Translations under genes and position numbers: made by a program
Source: Salvator merianae
Lineage: Eukaryota; Chordata; Lepidosauria; Squamata; Teiidae
Direction: 5' to 3'
DNA: 64,000 bases
Assembly (NCBI GenBank): GCA_003586115.2
Contig: QVOM02000029.1
Location: forward strand, 23,993,348-24,057,347
The notes under the pieces: model-generated
The model's input: only the letters and a program-made list of their open reading frames with translations
Databases searched by the model: none
Told to the model about the DNA's origin: nothing
Shown: piece by piece, positions 21,866-31,907 of the stretch
Position numbering within the stretch: the first letter of the stretch is position 1
How the letters are laid out: each line of letters opens with the position of its first letter

Positions 21866-22319
21866 CAGTGGCGTAGCTACTTGTTCCGCCACCCGGGGCG
21901 GACCAAACGGCGGCAGCTGAGGAGGCCGCCCCGCCCCGCCCTGCAGGACGCCCCGCCCTGCAGCTGCCTTCTCCCGCTGCCGCCTGATGATGGCCGCGCG
22001 CGCGCACGCTAGCAGGCAGGTGAGCGAGCGGCGAGCGAGCGGCGGGCGGCACGGCGAGCGAGCGGCGGGCGGGGCGAGCGCGGCGAGCGAGCGGCGGGCG
22101 GGGCGAGCGCGGCGAGCGAGCGGCGGGCGGGGCGAGCGCGGCGAGCGAGCGGCGGGCGGGGCGAGCGCGGCGAGCGAGCGTACCGGTAAGCCAACTAAAG
22201 GCGAACCGGACGCAGGGCGGGCGGGAGGGCCCAAGTCAAAGGCGGCGGCCGCCGCCGCCCCCAACAAGGCGCCACCCAGTGCGCACCGCCACCCGCGCCC
22301 CCCCCTTGCTACGCCAGTG
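21866..22319. mobile_element. hAT-like element, 454 bp, with perfect 8-bp target duplication
   Basis: Its left end CAGTGGCGTAGCTAC and right end TTGCTACGCCAGTG are terminal inverted repeats. CTTCCTGT occurs exactly on both sides (21858-21865 and 22320-22327). The interior is very GC- and CpG-rich and contains a 29-bp tandem array at 22053-22180. The intact duplication and the dense CpGs point to a recent insertion. The long Arg/Ala/Ser frames on both strands (for example 21797-22390 minus) come from the composition. A relative is cut by the window start at 1-350. Confidence 0.85.
22053..22180. repeat. 29-bp GC-rich minisatellite
   Basis: Units of 29 bp (starting GGCGAGCGAGCGGCGGGCGG) begin at 22053, 22082, 22111 and 22140, and a partial fifth unit starts at 22169. 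The units are almost identical. A less regular prelude of GAGCGAGCGGC words precedes the array. It lies inside the hAT-like element. Confidence 0.9.
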
Positions 22320-22327
22320 CTTCCTGT

Positions 22328-23660
22328 GGCTGTGGAAGCAGGAAATGTGCTGTTAACACACTCCTCTCTCCATTGTAGCACAAACATCAAGGTCAGGGAA
22401 CTCTTGTTCTCTGGTTTTGAAGTTTCTGCTTAGGACTGTTTTGGAAGGAAGAGGAAATGGCAGCAGAAGTTGGCCATCTTCTGTGCCTTCCAAAACAAGG
22501 CTGTGCTTTTCAGACTGCTCGAAGCATTTCCAGGTAGGTCTGCACAGCAGCAGTTGGCAGAAGAGCAGTGGGAAACACTGTCAGATTGTTATCTCCAGCT
22601 CTGCAGGGAAAGCAGTTCTGATGATTGGATGTCTGCTCAGTGGGTGCAGAGATGTGCAAACCTTGCATCCTTCAAGCACTCTCATAACACTATTTCAGAA
22701 CTGTGTGGATCTTGCCTTTGTTTAATGCTATATCTTTAGGATTTCACTATTTCATCCAGATATTATATGTGTGCAATATGCTGCTCTGATCATACAGTCT
22801 GTAACATTATAGGTCCCTTAATACATTGTATTCATAAATGCAATGGAAGCAGAATAATCATAATTCAGTGCTTCATGTGAGTAAATACTGATAGGAAAAA
22901 TAATTATTGCGAATTATCATCGATATATTTTTCCCCCCCTCACATTTATTTGATAAGCCACAAAATCAATGCTATCTTCCACACTGGCAGTTCAGCTTGC
23001 ATTTTGAGTAACATCAAGCAGAAGTGTCCAGAGGTCTCTGCTCAGACACACTTAAATCCCACTCCTTTGCAGAAGGGGGGGAAAGCAGAAAAAGGAATAG
23101 AATTTCCTGCCCTGAAGCTGCTACTTTGCACAGTTGTTTTTCAATATGCATGTACACATGGAAATATATTACTTGCACTCCATCATTCCTTGGGCAGGGA
23201 AGTCTGCTAAGAGGATGGCATAGTTCCCAGTGAACCAAGATAATCTGTGCCACATTCCTACTTCCCTGGGGGGCTTCACTCCCATTTATCTGTCAGCTGG
23301 TAAGAATGTGTTATAGACCATGCTGCCTTCTCAGCATCCTGTCTTTCAGTCAGTTTTGGTTTAGTCATTTGAAAGCATAATAGGGAGAGAGGAGAGAACA
23401 GTCATGAGCATCATTTCTGCTCTCATCTTTTTTCCTCCTATCTTGTTTACCTTCATTGTTAAGAGAATCAGAAAAGCACCTATAATGGTAGTTGGAGGAC
23501 TGCTTTCCAAGGGCTCCTGCATACTGCATTCATGTAACAAAAGTCTAGGATTAGAAAACTGTGGTCCTCCAAATTCCCCCAGCCCAAGACAGTATGCCTG
23601 AAGTTTGCAAGAGACAGGAACTGTGTTTCAACAAGGACTGTGATTATGCAACCCTGCTTC
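22328..23660. other. No recognised gene; one unassigned frame
   Basis: The frame from about 22434 to 22739 (roughly 100 codons, stop to stop) contains QQLAEEQWETLSDCYLQLC and has a good splice-donor-like CAGGTAGGT at about 22532. No domain is recognisable and no partner exon can be placed, so I do not call a gene. The remainder shows nothing. Confidence 0.2.
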
Positions 23661-23661
23661 A

Positions 23662-23692
23662 AGGAGGAGGAGGAGGAGGAGGAGGAGGAGGA
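23662..23692. repeat. (AGG)n microsatellite
   Basis: About ten AGG triplets in an uninterrupted run. Confidence 0.9.
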
Positions 23693-23704
23693 ATTTACTT
23701 CTAA

Positions 23705-23960
23705 ATAGAGGTGTACCAAGGAGGTTTCGATGGAACATTATTTGCCTCAAACAAAGGGTGCTCAATAGGTTCGAATTTGAATTGAATATACTGCCTGTTC
23801 AAAAAAGAGTTTCAATATTAAACCAAACAGTTGTTTGATTAAAACCACCCTTTTTGAATGCCCTTCAAATGGTGTTCACATTGAGCAGAGGGATGTTTGA
23901 TAGGTTAGATTTTGAATTGAACTATTCAAAAGAGAGATTCTTAATTGAACTGATCAAATG
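23705..23960. repeat. Probable worn AT-rich MITE
   Basis: It contains repeated and inverted words: ATAGGTTCGAATTTGAATTG and ATAGGTTAGATTTTGAATTG in direct orientation, TTTGATTAAAAC and related words inverted. The termini are not resolved. Confidence 0.3.
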
Positions 23961-23967
23961 ATTACGA

Positions 23968-24200
23968 TCAAAAGGACATAAGAGGAACCTTGCTGGATCA
24001 GGCCACAGCCCATATAGTCCAGCATATTGTCTCACACAGTGGCCCACCAGTTGCTTCTGGCCATTCTCAAGCAGAAGACAAAGACAAAACCTTCAGCTGT
24101 TCCCAACTCCCTGCAAATGACCTTTAGAGCCATCCTACCTGTCTCTCCAACCTGGAGGTGGTACCTAGGCATCCATTCTAGATAAAAACATGAGAGGATT
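23968..24200 (-). repeat. CR1-superfamily LINE 3' end fragment
   Basis: The minus strand ends in the complement of GGACATAAGAGGAACC, followed inward by CCTTGCTGGATCAGGCC, TAGTCCAGCATATTGTCTC and GTGGCCCACCAG. This matches the 3' end of the CR1-type LINE at 7898 and the fragments at 27841. It ends with GCATCCATTCTAGATAA, exactly as the 27841 copy does. Confidence 0.6.
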
Positions 24201-24611
24201 GTATTATTTCAATGGTCAGTGTTGAATGATTCTATTTTCCACATGAAATCCGTGCAGTTTAAGATGAGTAAGACTGCTCCTCCCAGCCTGGAAGATTCCG
24301 CATTGCAGGTACCTTCTGCGAAGAATTCTTGTCTTCCTCGGTCTCCTTGCCAGCCTGGGCAGCTTGGTAGTAACACTGAATAAGTATGGTGGTCTCACAT
24401 CAGCATGCAGAGGGGAGGCCCCTAAACCTTTTCCTAGCACAGGATAATGTCCTATTTGGAAAAGGTCCATATCTCTGAAAATGTGTACTCATATGGTCTA
24501 ATGATTCATGACCATTTTAATTCCTTTTAGGTTTTATGTTTTTATTTCCATTTAGTTGTGTAAGTCATATTTAATACTCTTTTTAGTAGAAAGGTGGGTA
24601 TGTATTCGTAC

Positions 24612-24665
<54 letters not shown>
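24612..24665. repeat. (GATA)n microsatellite
   Basis: An uninterrupted run of TAGA units of about 54 bp, directly before a family C element. Confidence 0.95.
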
Positions 24666-24673
24666 CAATCTAA

Positions 24674-25047
24674 GGACTTTTTGCACTTTCCATCTTGGAA
24701 CGTTTGGAAGCGTCTGCACTGCAAGGTTTTGGAACAGAACAACAGCATGATACCAGCATTCATAGTGTGAATGCTGATGTCCTGCTGGCATTCTGTGCCA
24801 TGACACAGCCAGAAAGCTTCCAGCTGCTGCTTATGGCAACCAGCAATGTCATGTGATGATGCAGGAGCAACTGCACCACACAGCTGTGCATTCACACCGA
24901 GAAGCAGGTATGAATGCACTGTACCAGAAACTGTACAGCTGTTCCTGGTGCAACTGTGGAGCATGATTTTGTGCTGCACAGCAGACAGCAATCAGGAGCA
25001 ACTGTATTCTGCTCTAGTAGAAAGTGCGAACAGGCCCATTGATGCTC
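24674..25047. mobile_element. Family C TIR element, copy 2, flanked by TAA
   Basis: The left end GGACTTTTTGCACTTTC is inverted relative to GAAAGTGCGAACAGGCCC near the right end. TAA flanks both sides (24671-24673 and 25048-25050). The interior (ATACCAGCATTC, ATGTCCTGCTGGCATTCTG, TTCACACCGAGAAGCAGG, CAACTGTGGAGCATGATTTT) matches the copies at 49129 and 62592. Non-coding. Confidence 0.65.
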
Positions 25048-25369
25048 TAAGGTTAACTCCTGGTAATTACAGTTGTGTCTCCACTTATCCCGGAAGGTGC
25101 TCATAGGCCCATCTTTACCTGACATGTCTGCATTTGTGCAGGCAAGAGGTGCCTTGCAGTGACTGTGACACCCCTATTAAGGACATGATCACTGTTGCTG
25201 CCCCTGGTGAAAACACTTTGCTTCATCATAGGGTACTTGTGCACTTTAAAATGGAGCTTCATGGGCACAGCATAGCAAACTATGTGGTTTTAGTGAGGCA
25301 CCTGCCCACCAGCCTGCTCCATGCTGAAGTGGAGATATAGCCTGCATCAACACATTCATACAGTTTTCT

Positions 25370-25490
25370 TAGCAGGGATGTAGAAATGCTTTGTCATGAA
25401 TTTCTTTCTAAGAAGTTGCCAGGAATTGAACCAGTGATCATCCATTCTTCAGGCACTTGCTGTATCACTGAGTTATGGTCACTCCCAAGA
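25370..25490 (-). repeat. tRNA-derived SINE head, degraded
   Basis: Read on the minus strand, TAACTCAGTGATAC (A box, complement near 25464-25477) is followed at the usual spacing by GGTTCAATTCC (B box, complement of 25422-25432). These form a pol III internal promoter as in tRNA-derived SINEs. The arms no longer fold as a functional tRNA, so it is not a tRNA gene. The tail is worn. Confidence 0.6.
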
Positions 25491-25499
25491 AGCAAACAA

Positions 25500-27347
25500 A
25501 CAAACAAAGCTAAAATCCACACTGAAAAATAACAGAACATAAAAAAAAATACTAGAGCAATATACTAGTGAGATAAAACAAAGAAAATTATCACAGCATC
25601 CACACAATGAGAATCTGGATAAAAAAAAAGCTTCTTCAGTTAATATCTAAAAAATCTAAAGGAGTGGTTTAAAAAGATAGGAGATTAATTCTTATGTCTC
25701 TGCCAATATATTCAGTTTGCCAACTTCCTCTTCATTATATCCAAAGACAAAACCACAGAGAATCTACAAGTGCTCTTTAACATCCTGTGAATGGCATGAG
25801 TCAGTATCATCTTTTAAACCAGTCCTTACCAACACAGTATCTTTCAGATGTTGTCAACAGCTCAAGTAGATGATAAGCAAGTACTGAAAATTACAGCTGA
25901 GCGAGAATCACTAATGACTACCTTGGTACTTTAACTGGTGGACATAATTAGGATAGCATGCAGAGCTGAAAACATGTGATCATATGAGTGTTTTTGCCAA
26001 TCCCATTGTTGAGAGCAAAGGCAGTTCATAGTGGTCAGTGAAGTGGCAGCAGGGGGGTGATGCTTCATGAGTGGAACACTGACAACCTAGGTCTTATTTG
26101 CTGATATTAGTTCACAGAGCATATCATAGCAATTGCTCACCATCATCCACCACCCATCCACAAACTGTATTCCAAAAGCAAAGAATGTGACAGAAACAGA
26201 AAGCATTGCACACATATACATTTCCTGGTAGTTTCTGTCCTATTTGCATGGACTGTGTGTGTTGTTTGCTTGCTTGTTGCATGGGCTTCTGATTGTATGG
26301 AATTCCATTTTTTTTTTCCTATATGGACGTACAAATTACAAAAGGATGTGATTGCCCTTGTTTCATGTCCTTACATCGCCCAGGTGTGCAATTATTTTCC
26401 CATGAAAATGAGCACAGCTCAGCCTAATCTATAATATACAGTATTACTATATATTATCTATGCAGTATGTAGTAAATACGTGGATGCGTCATAGAATGAA
26501 ATGTACAGCATTTTCAGTAACAGTGAACTGAAAAAATGTTTCATGCAAAACATTTATTTTGATATGTAAAATGCATATTTTGATATATAAAAAGTATATT
26601 TTATACTGAAAAAAGATAATCTTGTTAATAGTTAAGAACTGTGTTACATTAAATAGTGGATTGTGCAACAAAATATTGCCAAGTATTTTAACTATATTTT
26701 AAATGCATGTTGCATTTCTGTTACACTTTGCTTTTGCTGTCATTTAAAATATTGCACAAGCCATCCACAAAAGGGCGTAAAATGATTGATTGATTGATTG
26801 ACTGAGTGCATAAATACGAAAATAATTTAATGAAGTTTTCTTTTAAAAATCAACATAAAATTATACCAAGCAGTGCATGCAATCAAAAAGTAAACAAAGC
26901 AAAATCAAGCTATTTTATCTGTCCTGATATTGAAGAAAGTTCTCTAGCCTTTTAGAGTTGCTTGTTAAGGGAAAGGAAATTGCTGCAGAAAGGACAACAC
27001 TGAAAGTTTTCTTTCTATGAACAATCTTATGGCAGATGTGGCATGTGGAGGATAGAAGAATTGCCCCAACTCAGATCTAATCAATGATGAAGGTCCACAG
27101 GAGGAAACAGTCACATAACTACTTCCTGCAACAGTCATCCTGGCAAGAGGGATTGATGTGACTGGGCCCCTGCCAAGCATCCCTGGAGTTCAGAAGGGCC
27201 AATCTTCTGTTGCTGAATCATGTGACCATTATGAACCTTGGTAACATCACCAGCCATGATTGTTGCAATTGCAAACTCTTGAAAGGAACTGTATTTTGTT
27301 ACTTGATCTTCATGTTGCTTTTTATTATTGTTTCTTGTTTGCATAAC
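25500..27347. other. No recognised gene; AT-rich
   Basis: I see short A-runs, a small TTGA repeat near 26783 and repeated TTTTGATAT words near 26557. There is no transposon terminus or coding frame I can support. Confidence 0.45.
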
Positions 27348-27350
27348 TAA

Positions 27351-27496
27351 GGCTCTTCCTGTGCTGGGCCTTATTCCAGATTATATCAGCTGCCATCCAT
27401 ATGCTGATGAAGACAATGGTAGGGCCTAAGTGCATGTGGACAGCAGGCCCCTATTCTGGGATATAATCTGGAATAAGGCCCAGTACAGAAAAGGCC
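27351..27496. mobile_element. 146-bp palindromic MITE flanked by TAA (Harbinger-like)
   Basis: The left arm GGCTCTTCCTGTGCTGGGCC continues into TTATTCCAGATTATAT. The right arm returns as ATATAATCTGGAATAAGGCC, then CAGTACAGAAAAGGCC. The arms are about 37 bp with few mismatches. TAA lies on both sides (27348-27350 and 27497-27499). The GG...CC ends and the TWA duplication are the PIF/Harbinger pattern. Confidence 0.8.
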
Positions 27497-27840
27497 TAAG
27501 GTTAAACTATTGTCTTTATGTACACTGTTCCTATGTATTTTTAATTCATTTAATTTAATTTAAATCCCCATGATGGGGATTTGCAGCATCATAAGAGCAG
27601 GTATGCTTGCTCCTACCCCAGAGATGAGGCACACAGTATCTGCACACGGCAAGCTGCATGTCTCACCCTCTCACCCTCTTTGAAATATACCACCCAGGGC
27701 AGGCTGGAGAGGCTTCATGGTGAACTAGGAACTCTTCCACTTGACTGCTTAGACCTAGGACATCCTGCACTCTGGATGTCTAGCCCCTCAAACAGCCCCT
27801 TTGATGCCTCTGAGTATGCAACAGATGACATAAGTGTATA

Positions 27841-28140
27841 AGAACATAACAGGATCCCTGCTGGATCAGGCCCCATCCCATCTAGTCTAGCATCCTGTCT
27901 CATGCAGTGGTCCACCAATTGCTTTTGGGCATTCTCAAGCAGAATATAAAGACAAAACCTTCACCTGCTCTTGTCTCCCTGCAACTGGGCTTTAGACACA
28001 TCCTGTCTGTCTCTCTGTCCTGGCGGCAGTACCAAGGCATCCATTCTAGATAAGAATGTAAGAGGAGCCCTGCTGGATCAAGCTACAGCCCATCTAGTCC
28101 AGCACCCTGTTCCACACAGTAGCCCACCAATTGCTTTTGA
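27841..28140 (-). repeat. Two adjacent CR1-superfamily 3' end fragments
   Basis: Two head-to-tail minus-strand copies occur. The first starts at AAGAACATAACAGG (27841) and carries CCTGCTGGATCAGGCC. The second starts at AAGAATGTAAGAGG (about 28052) and carries CCTGCTGGATCAAGC. Each has the TCTAGTC(T/C)AGCA and AGT(G/A)G(T/C)CCACCAATTGC blocks. The first ends in GCATCCATTCTAGATAA as does the copy near 24180. Confidence 0.6.
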
Positions 28141-28144
28141 CAGG

Positions 28145-28876
28145 TGTGCTTTTACTTCACTAAAAGTTTCCTTCTCGGAATGTGGGAGAATTGAATGCTA
28201 AAAGAACTTAACTTATTTTCCTCTTGTGCCTTTAACAGACGTTTGGTATACCAAAAGCATCCTTTAATGCTTCTCATGATAGTGCGAGAGCAGGCAATTG
28301 TTGAACGTTAAACAGGTATTAAAACCTGTATTCAAATGTGGCAAACCAAATTTGAAGCTAAAAGCTTTTTCTTCTATATCTCCAGATTACAAATGTTCTT
28401 ACTTTTCATTGAATCCCACTGGCAAAGTCCCATTGACTCTATGGCAACTGAGGCCAATGGTATAATTGTTTCTTGAATTTTCCGTGTAAATATTCAATTT
28501 TTCTCTGATTAGCCATATGCCATAATGTTCACCGGCCTCTGTTCCTGCAGTGTTATCTCATTTGTTTGTCTGGCTTCTTTTCGCAGTCTCTGTGTTTATG
28601 GCTGCACTGAAATACAGCGCGCTGCCTAAGCAAATTTACAAGGAGGGACTCTGGATTTTGTTGCTAGGAGACAATGAGAAGCCTTCTGATATGAACTGCA
28701 TTCCCCAACCCCAACTCCCCCCCCAAGATGATCACTGTATTTCCATATCACACAAGCAAAATGTTTTGTCATCTACACTGTGTTCCATATCAAAAATTTT
28801 AAAAACAAGGTCTGAGTTTGCTATTTCAGTCTATAACTTCCTCCTTTTTCTTTATCCTGTTAGCTTTCTCTTTGAC
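28145..28876. other. No recognised feature
   Basis: I recognise no repeat end or gene. The 136-codon frame at 28550-28960 begins with a hydrophobic stretch but has no family signature and runs into the following MITE. Confidence 0.4.
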
Positions 28877-29082
28877 TGCATCTATACACATAAAAAAGTG
28901 GCTTGGAAGTTGTTTAGAGGTAGTGGCATGCAGAAACTAGTGTTTCCATCCCATCTTTAATGCATATTAAATACCGTTAAAAGTGCATTTTCTGGCCGTT
29001 GCTGTGAGAGGCATTTGTGTGTTGACGCTACCATCTCTAAGCCACTTTCAAACCACTTTTTCTACTGTGGGCAGTTGCAGCC
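28877..29082. mobile_element. Inverted-repeat MITE
   Basis: The left arm (CTGCATCTATACACATAAAA, then AGTGGCTTGGAAG) and the right arm (CTCTAAGCCACTTTCAAACC, ACTTTTTCTACTGTGGGCAG, TTGCAG) are imperfect inverted repeats. A left-half relative starts at 36728 (CTCCATCTATACACATCG). Non-coding. Confidence 0.5.
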
Positions 29083-29083
29083 C

Positions 29084-29103
29084 CTCTCTCTCTCTCTCTC
29101 TCT
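29084..29103. repeat. (CT)n microsatellite
   Basis: Ten CT dinucleotides at the edge of the preceding MITE. Confidence 0.85.
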
Positions 29104-29446
29104 GCCAGACATAGTAGCAAAACTTGAAGGCACCACCAACCTCCAGAAGTGCCCAATGAGAACTAAATACATTAAGTAATTTTAAAATTAGAGAAGGAAA
29201 TGCTGCTGACATCTTGATATTCCAAGTGGGAATCACTCTTAGCAGCTAGCTGTGTACTGGGTCTACAGTGCAATAGAGGGAGCACAAGGTGGTGGGTGCC
29301 AGTGTGCTTGCTGATCAGTGTGGGATTGCCCATAGTTAGAAAAGGGGGAGGGGATCTCTTGCCCCCAGGTTCCACACAAGCTCTTGAGAATACGAGAAGC
29401 TCTAAGTAGCAGCTATGGTTTACCTCTTGAAGAATAAAACAACAAT
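29104..29446. other. No recognised feature
   Basis: Unique-looking sequence. Base composition changes to GC-rich at about 29447, which I take as the approximate 5' limit of the L2 element. Confidence 0.4.
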
Positions 29447-29652
29447 TTGCTGCTGCCGCTGATGCCGCCACCCGGTGTGACTGAGAGAAGTTCCGTGCAA
29501 ACGTGTTGCTTGCTCGTTGCCAGCCGGCAGCCGCTACCTGAGCTCCTCGCGATTGCTGGGGTGGTGGCGGTGGCACTGCTGCCTTTGTGGGGCCCTGGCT
29601 GCGGCAGCCCTTCCTCGGATAGGGGTGCTATTTTCCTCACCCTGAGCCTGGT

Positions 29653-30402
29653 GTGGACCCAACATCCAGGGGCGGAGGGGTGGAGGAAGCGGAGAAGGCG
29701 AGGCTCGGACGACGACAAACTCGAAGACGACCCACTGGACCTCCACCCCAGTCTGGGGGACTTCAACGCATGGCCCTGAGCAGCCTGAGCTCGTCGTCGG
29801 TACTCGACAGGGACCTGGATTTTAACTTGGAGCACGGCGCTGGCTCTCATTTTGATTTTCTGGACTATTGCACCCCGGAGGAGGAGAGGGCCGAGGCAGG
29901 AGGCCTGCACGCCATCTCTCCCCCATCGCCACACACCTCTGGAGCAGCTGCCACGGCAAGGCTCCTTTTGCGGCTTCCCCATCCTCAGCCAGAGGAACTC
30001 TTTTTTGCAGGGGGTAGCTCTCCCTGTGCCGAGCGGGCTACCTTCCGTCCTGCAGTGCAGGGCACGTGCCAGAGGCGCGGTGTTGGAGCTTGGCGCGGCT
30101 CCCGGCAGGGACCTGGGTGGCGTCACTGCCTCTGCAGCCAGGTTGGCGTGTCTCTCGCCCGGCCTGCAGGGGGCCGGCTGGCGGCGTGCTGCTCCTGGAC
30201 ATCCTGTGGCCGCTGTCACCACCGAAGAGGGCGGCGCAGTGGACATTTGCACTCCAGTTCGTGTGGTTCCCTGGCCCGGACGTTCACCTCTCTTTCCCCC
30301 ACAGCCTGGAGGCAATTTGCCGAAGGAGTGCCACCCGTGACCGCTGCTTGCCGGGAGAGCTGCTGGTGTGGGTCACCCCAGGGTTTTAGACTGGGGTTTT
30401 GA
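29653..30402 (+). other. L2 5' region with broken ORF1-like frames
   Basis: Before the endonuclease the element has GC-rich sequence with protein-like segments in different frames. One is acidic ([20 protein letters not shown], ending 29779). Another (29653-30402) holds [20 protein letters not shown] and [15 protein letters not shown] third, C-terminal one (30066-30389) holds [20 protein letters not shown] and ends [10 protein letters not shown]. This would suit a frameshifted ORF1, but I recognise no coiled coil, RNA-binding motif or esterase motif. It could equally be a 5' UTR with chance frames. The long minus-strand frame (30315-29413) overlaps it and looks like a shadow. Confidence 0.35.
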
Positions 30403-30444
30403 GTTGGGGTATGGGTTTTAGACTGAGGTTTTGAGTTGGGGTTA
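30381..30444 (+). repeat. Two-unit 32-bp tandem repeat in the L2 5' region
   Basis: GGGTTTTAGACTG followed by a GGTTTTGAGTTGGGGT block occurs at 30381 and again at 30413, a 32-bp period with one or two mismatches. Such short 5' tandem units are common in LINE promoters. I infer no specific function. Confidence 0.7.
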
Positions 30445-30482
30445 GAGGGTATTGGGGGGTTGGAAGGGTCTATTTTAATTAA

Positions 30483-31907
30483 GTGTGTTTGGGGTGGATG
30501 TGGAGTGTGGGTGGTGAGTGTGTGGGGAGTGGAGGGACCGGCCTGCTGAGGGAGGACGGGGCCGGGGGATGGGGAGGGGCGATCTCTGGGATGGTAGAGG
30601 GTCGGAACATACCGGTTTTGCTGGGGAGAGGCAGATATGGCGGGAGCCAGGGGGTAGGCCGCACTCGGGGAACGAGGGCCCGCTGCTTAAAAGCGGTTCC
30701 CCATTCTGGCCCCTCAGAATCAGAATCACCTAGAGGCTCAACCCGTGGTACTGGTGATAGGCAATGTCCGGGCCCTGAGCTCCGGCTGCTGCTGCTTAAT
30801 GACAGGTCAGTGAATAATAAAGCTCCCCTCGTTCGGGACCTGCTTTCAGACGAGGTGGCTGACCTGGCATGTGTGACTGAAACCTGGCTGGGCCCTGAGG
30901 GAGGTGTTCCTCTCTCGGAAATCTGCCCAGCCGGGTTTCAGGTGTGGCACCAGCCGCGACCCCAGGGAAGGGGTGGCGGAGTGGCGATTATTGCCCGGAA
31001 GACGCTTAGCCTGCGCAGGCTCGCTGCTCCCGAGATTGCGGGTTGTGAGTTCCTCTTTGTGAAGTTGGACCTAGGGGTTCAGGTGGGCTTGTTGCTCGCG
31101 TACCTACCTCCCAACTACGTGTCGACTGCCCTGCCTGCGCTACTTGAGGAGGTGGCCGGGCTGGTCGTTGAGTCTCCCAGACTTATAGTCTTGGGGGACT
31201 TTAATGTGCCATCACTCGGCGAATCCTCGGGGTTGGCGCAGGAGTTCATGGCTTCCATGGCAACCATGGACCTGACCCAGGTAGTTCAGGGCCCGACTCA
31301 CGAGAAGGGACACACACCCGACATGGTATTCCTCTCGGGACAGTTGAGTAATGAGCTGATTTTAAGGGGCTTAGATATTGTGCCCTTGTCATGGTCAGAT
31401 CATTCTCTGCTACGGCTTGACTTCGGGGTGCCAATCCTTCACCGTAGGGAGGCGGAACCGATTAGGTGGTTCTGCCCCAGACGCCTAATGGACCCGATGG
31501 GCTTTCAAAGGGCGCTTGGGGAAGTACCGGACTCGCTTATACACAATTCGGCGGAGTCCCTGGCAATGGCCTGGAATATGGCCGCGAAGGGGGCTCTTGA
31601 TCGGATTGCGCCTATGCGACCTCTCTGTGGTAGTAGACCCAGAAGGTCTCCTTGGTTCACCGAGGAACTCAGGGGGATGAAACGCCAGAAGAGACCTCTA
31701 GAGAGCTGTTGGAGGTCCAGTAAATCCGAGTCTGACCGAACACAACTAAGTTCTTATATTAAGACTTATCTTGTGGCGATCAAGGTGGCAAGATTGGCGT
31801 ATCTTTCCACAGTGATTGCATCTGCGGAATCTCGCCCAGCCGCCCTGTTTAGGGTGACTCGCTTCCTCCTTGGTGTGTGGGGGGGAGGAAGAACCCGTGC
31901 AGGGTAG
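30483..31907 (+). pseudogene. L2 endonuclease part of ORF2 (frameshifted from RT)
   Basis: This frame carries the target-nicking AP-type endonuclease that starts target-primed reverse transcription. The domain covers roughly residues 104-310. Visible motifs are LLLNDRSVNNK (motif with the Asn metal-site region), VTETWL with catalytic-type Glu133, GGVAIIAR, LGDFN with Asp239 and Asn241, and SDH with Asp306 and His307. Residues 1-103 are Gly/Arg-rich and may be untranslated 5' sequence, so the ATG at 30483 is not necessarily the native start. In the L2 lineage the first motif usually reads LNVRS; Asp replaces Val here. After FLLGVWGG the frame is lost in a 7-G run (31879-31885) and stops at 31907. 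The RT continues in the +1 frame. Confidence 0.85.

Noticed and set aside
22053..22180. 29-bp repeats considered as a CRISPR array
   Set aside because: The units are contiguous with no spacers, and the context is a eukaryotic transposon.
21797..22390. 197-codon minus and 148-codon plus frames rich in Arg, Ala, Ser and Pro
   Set aside because: They are produced by the 29-bp minisatellite and the GC-rich hAT-like element, and they cross the element's boundaries.
25422..25477. tRNA gene on the minus strand
   Set aside because: A and B boxes are present but the stems do not pair, so it is a SINE head. The same applies to 41458-41506.
29413..30315. 300-codon minus-strand frame with Arg/Ser/Pro-rich sequence
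   Set aside because: It is antisense to the GC-rich L2 5' region. GC-rich sequence has few stops, and no domain is visible.
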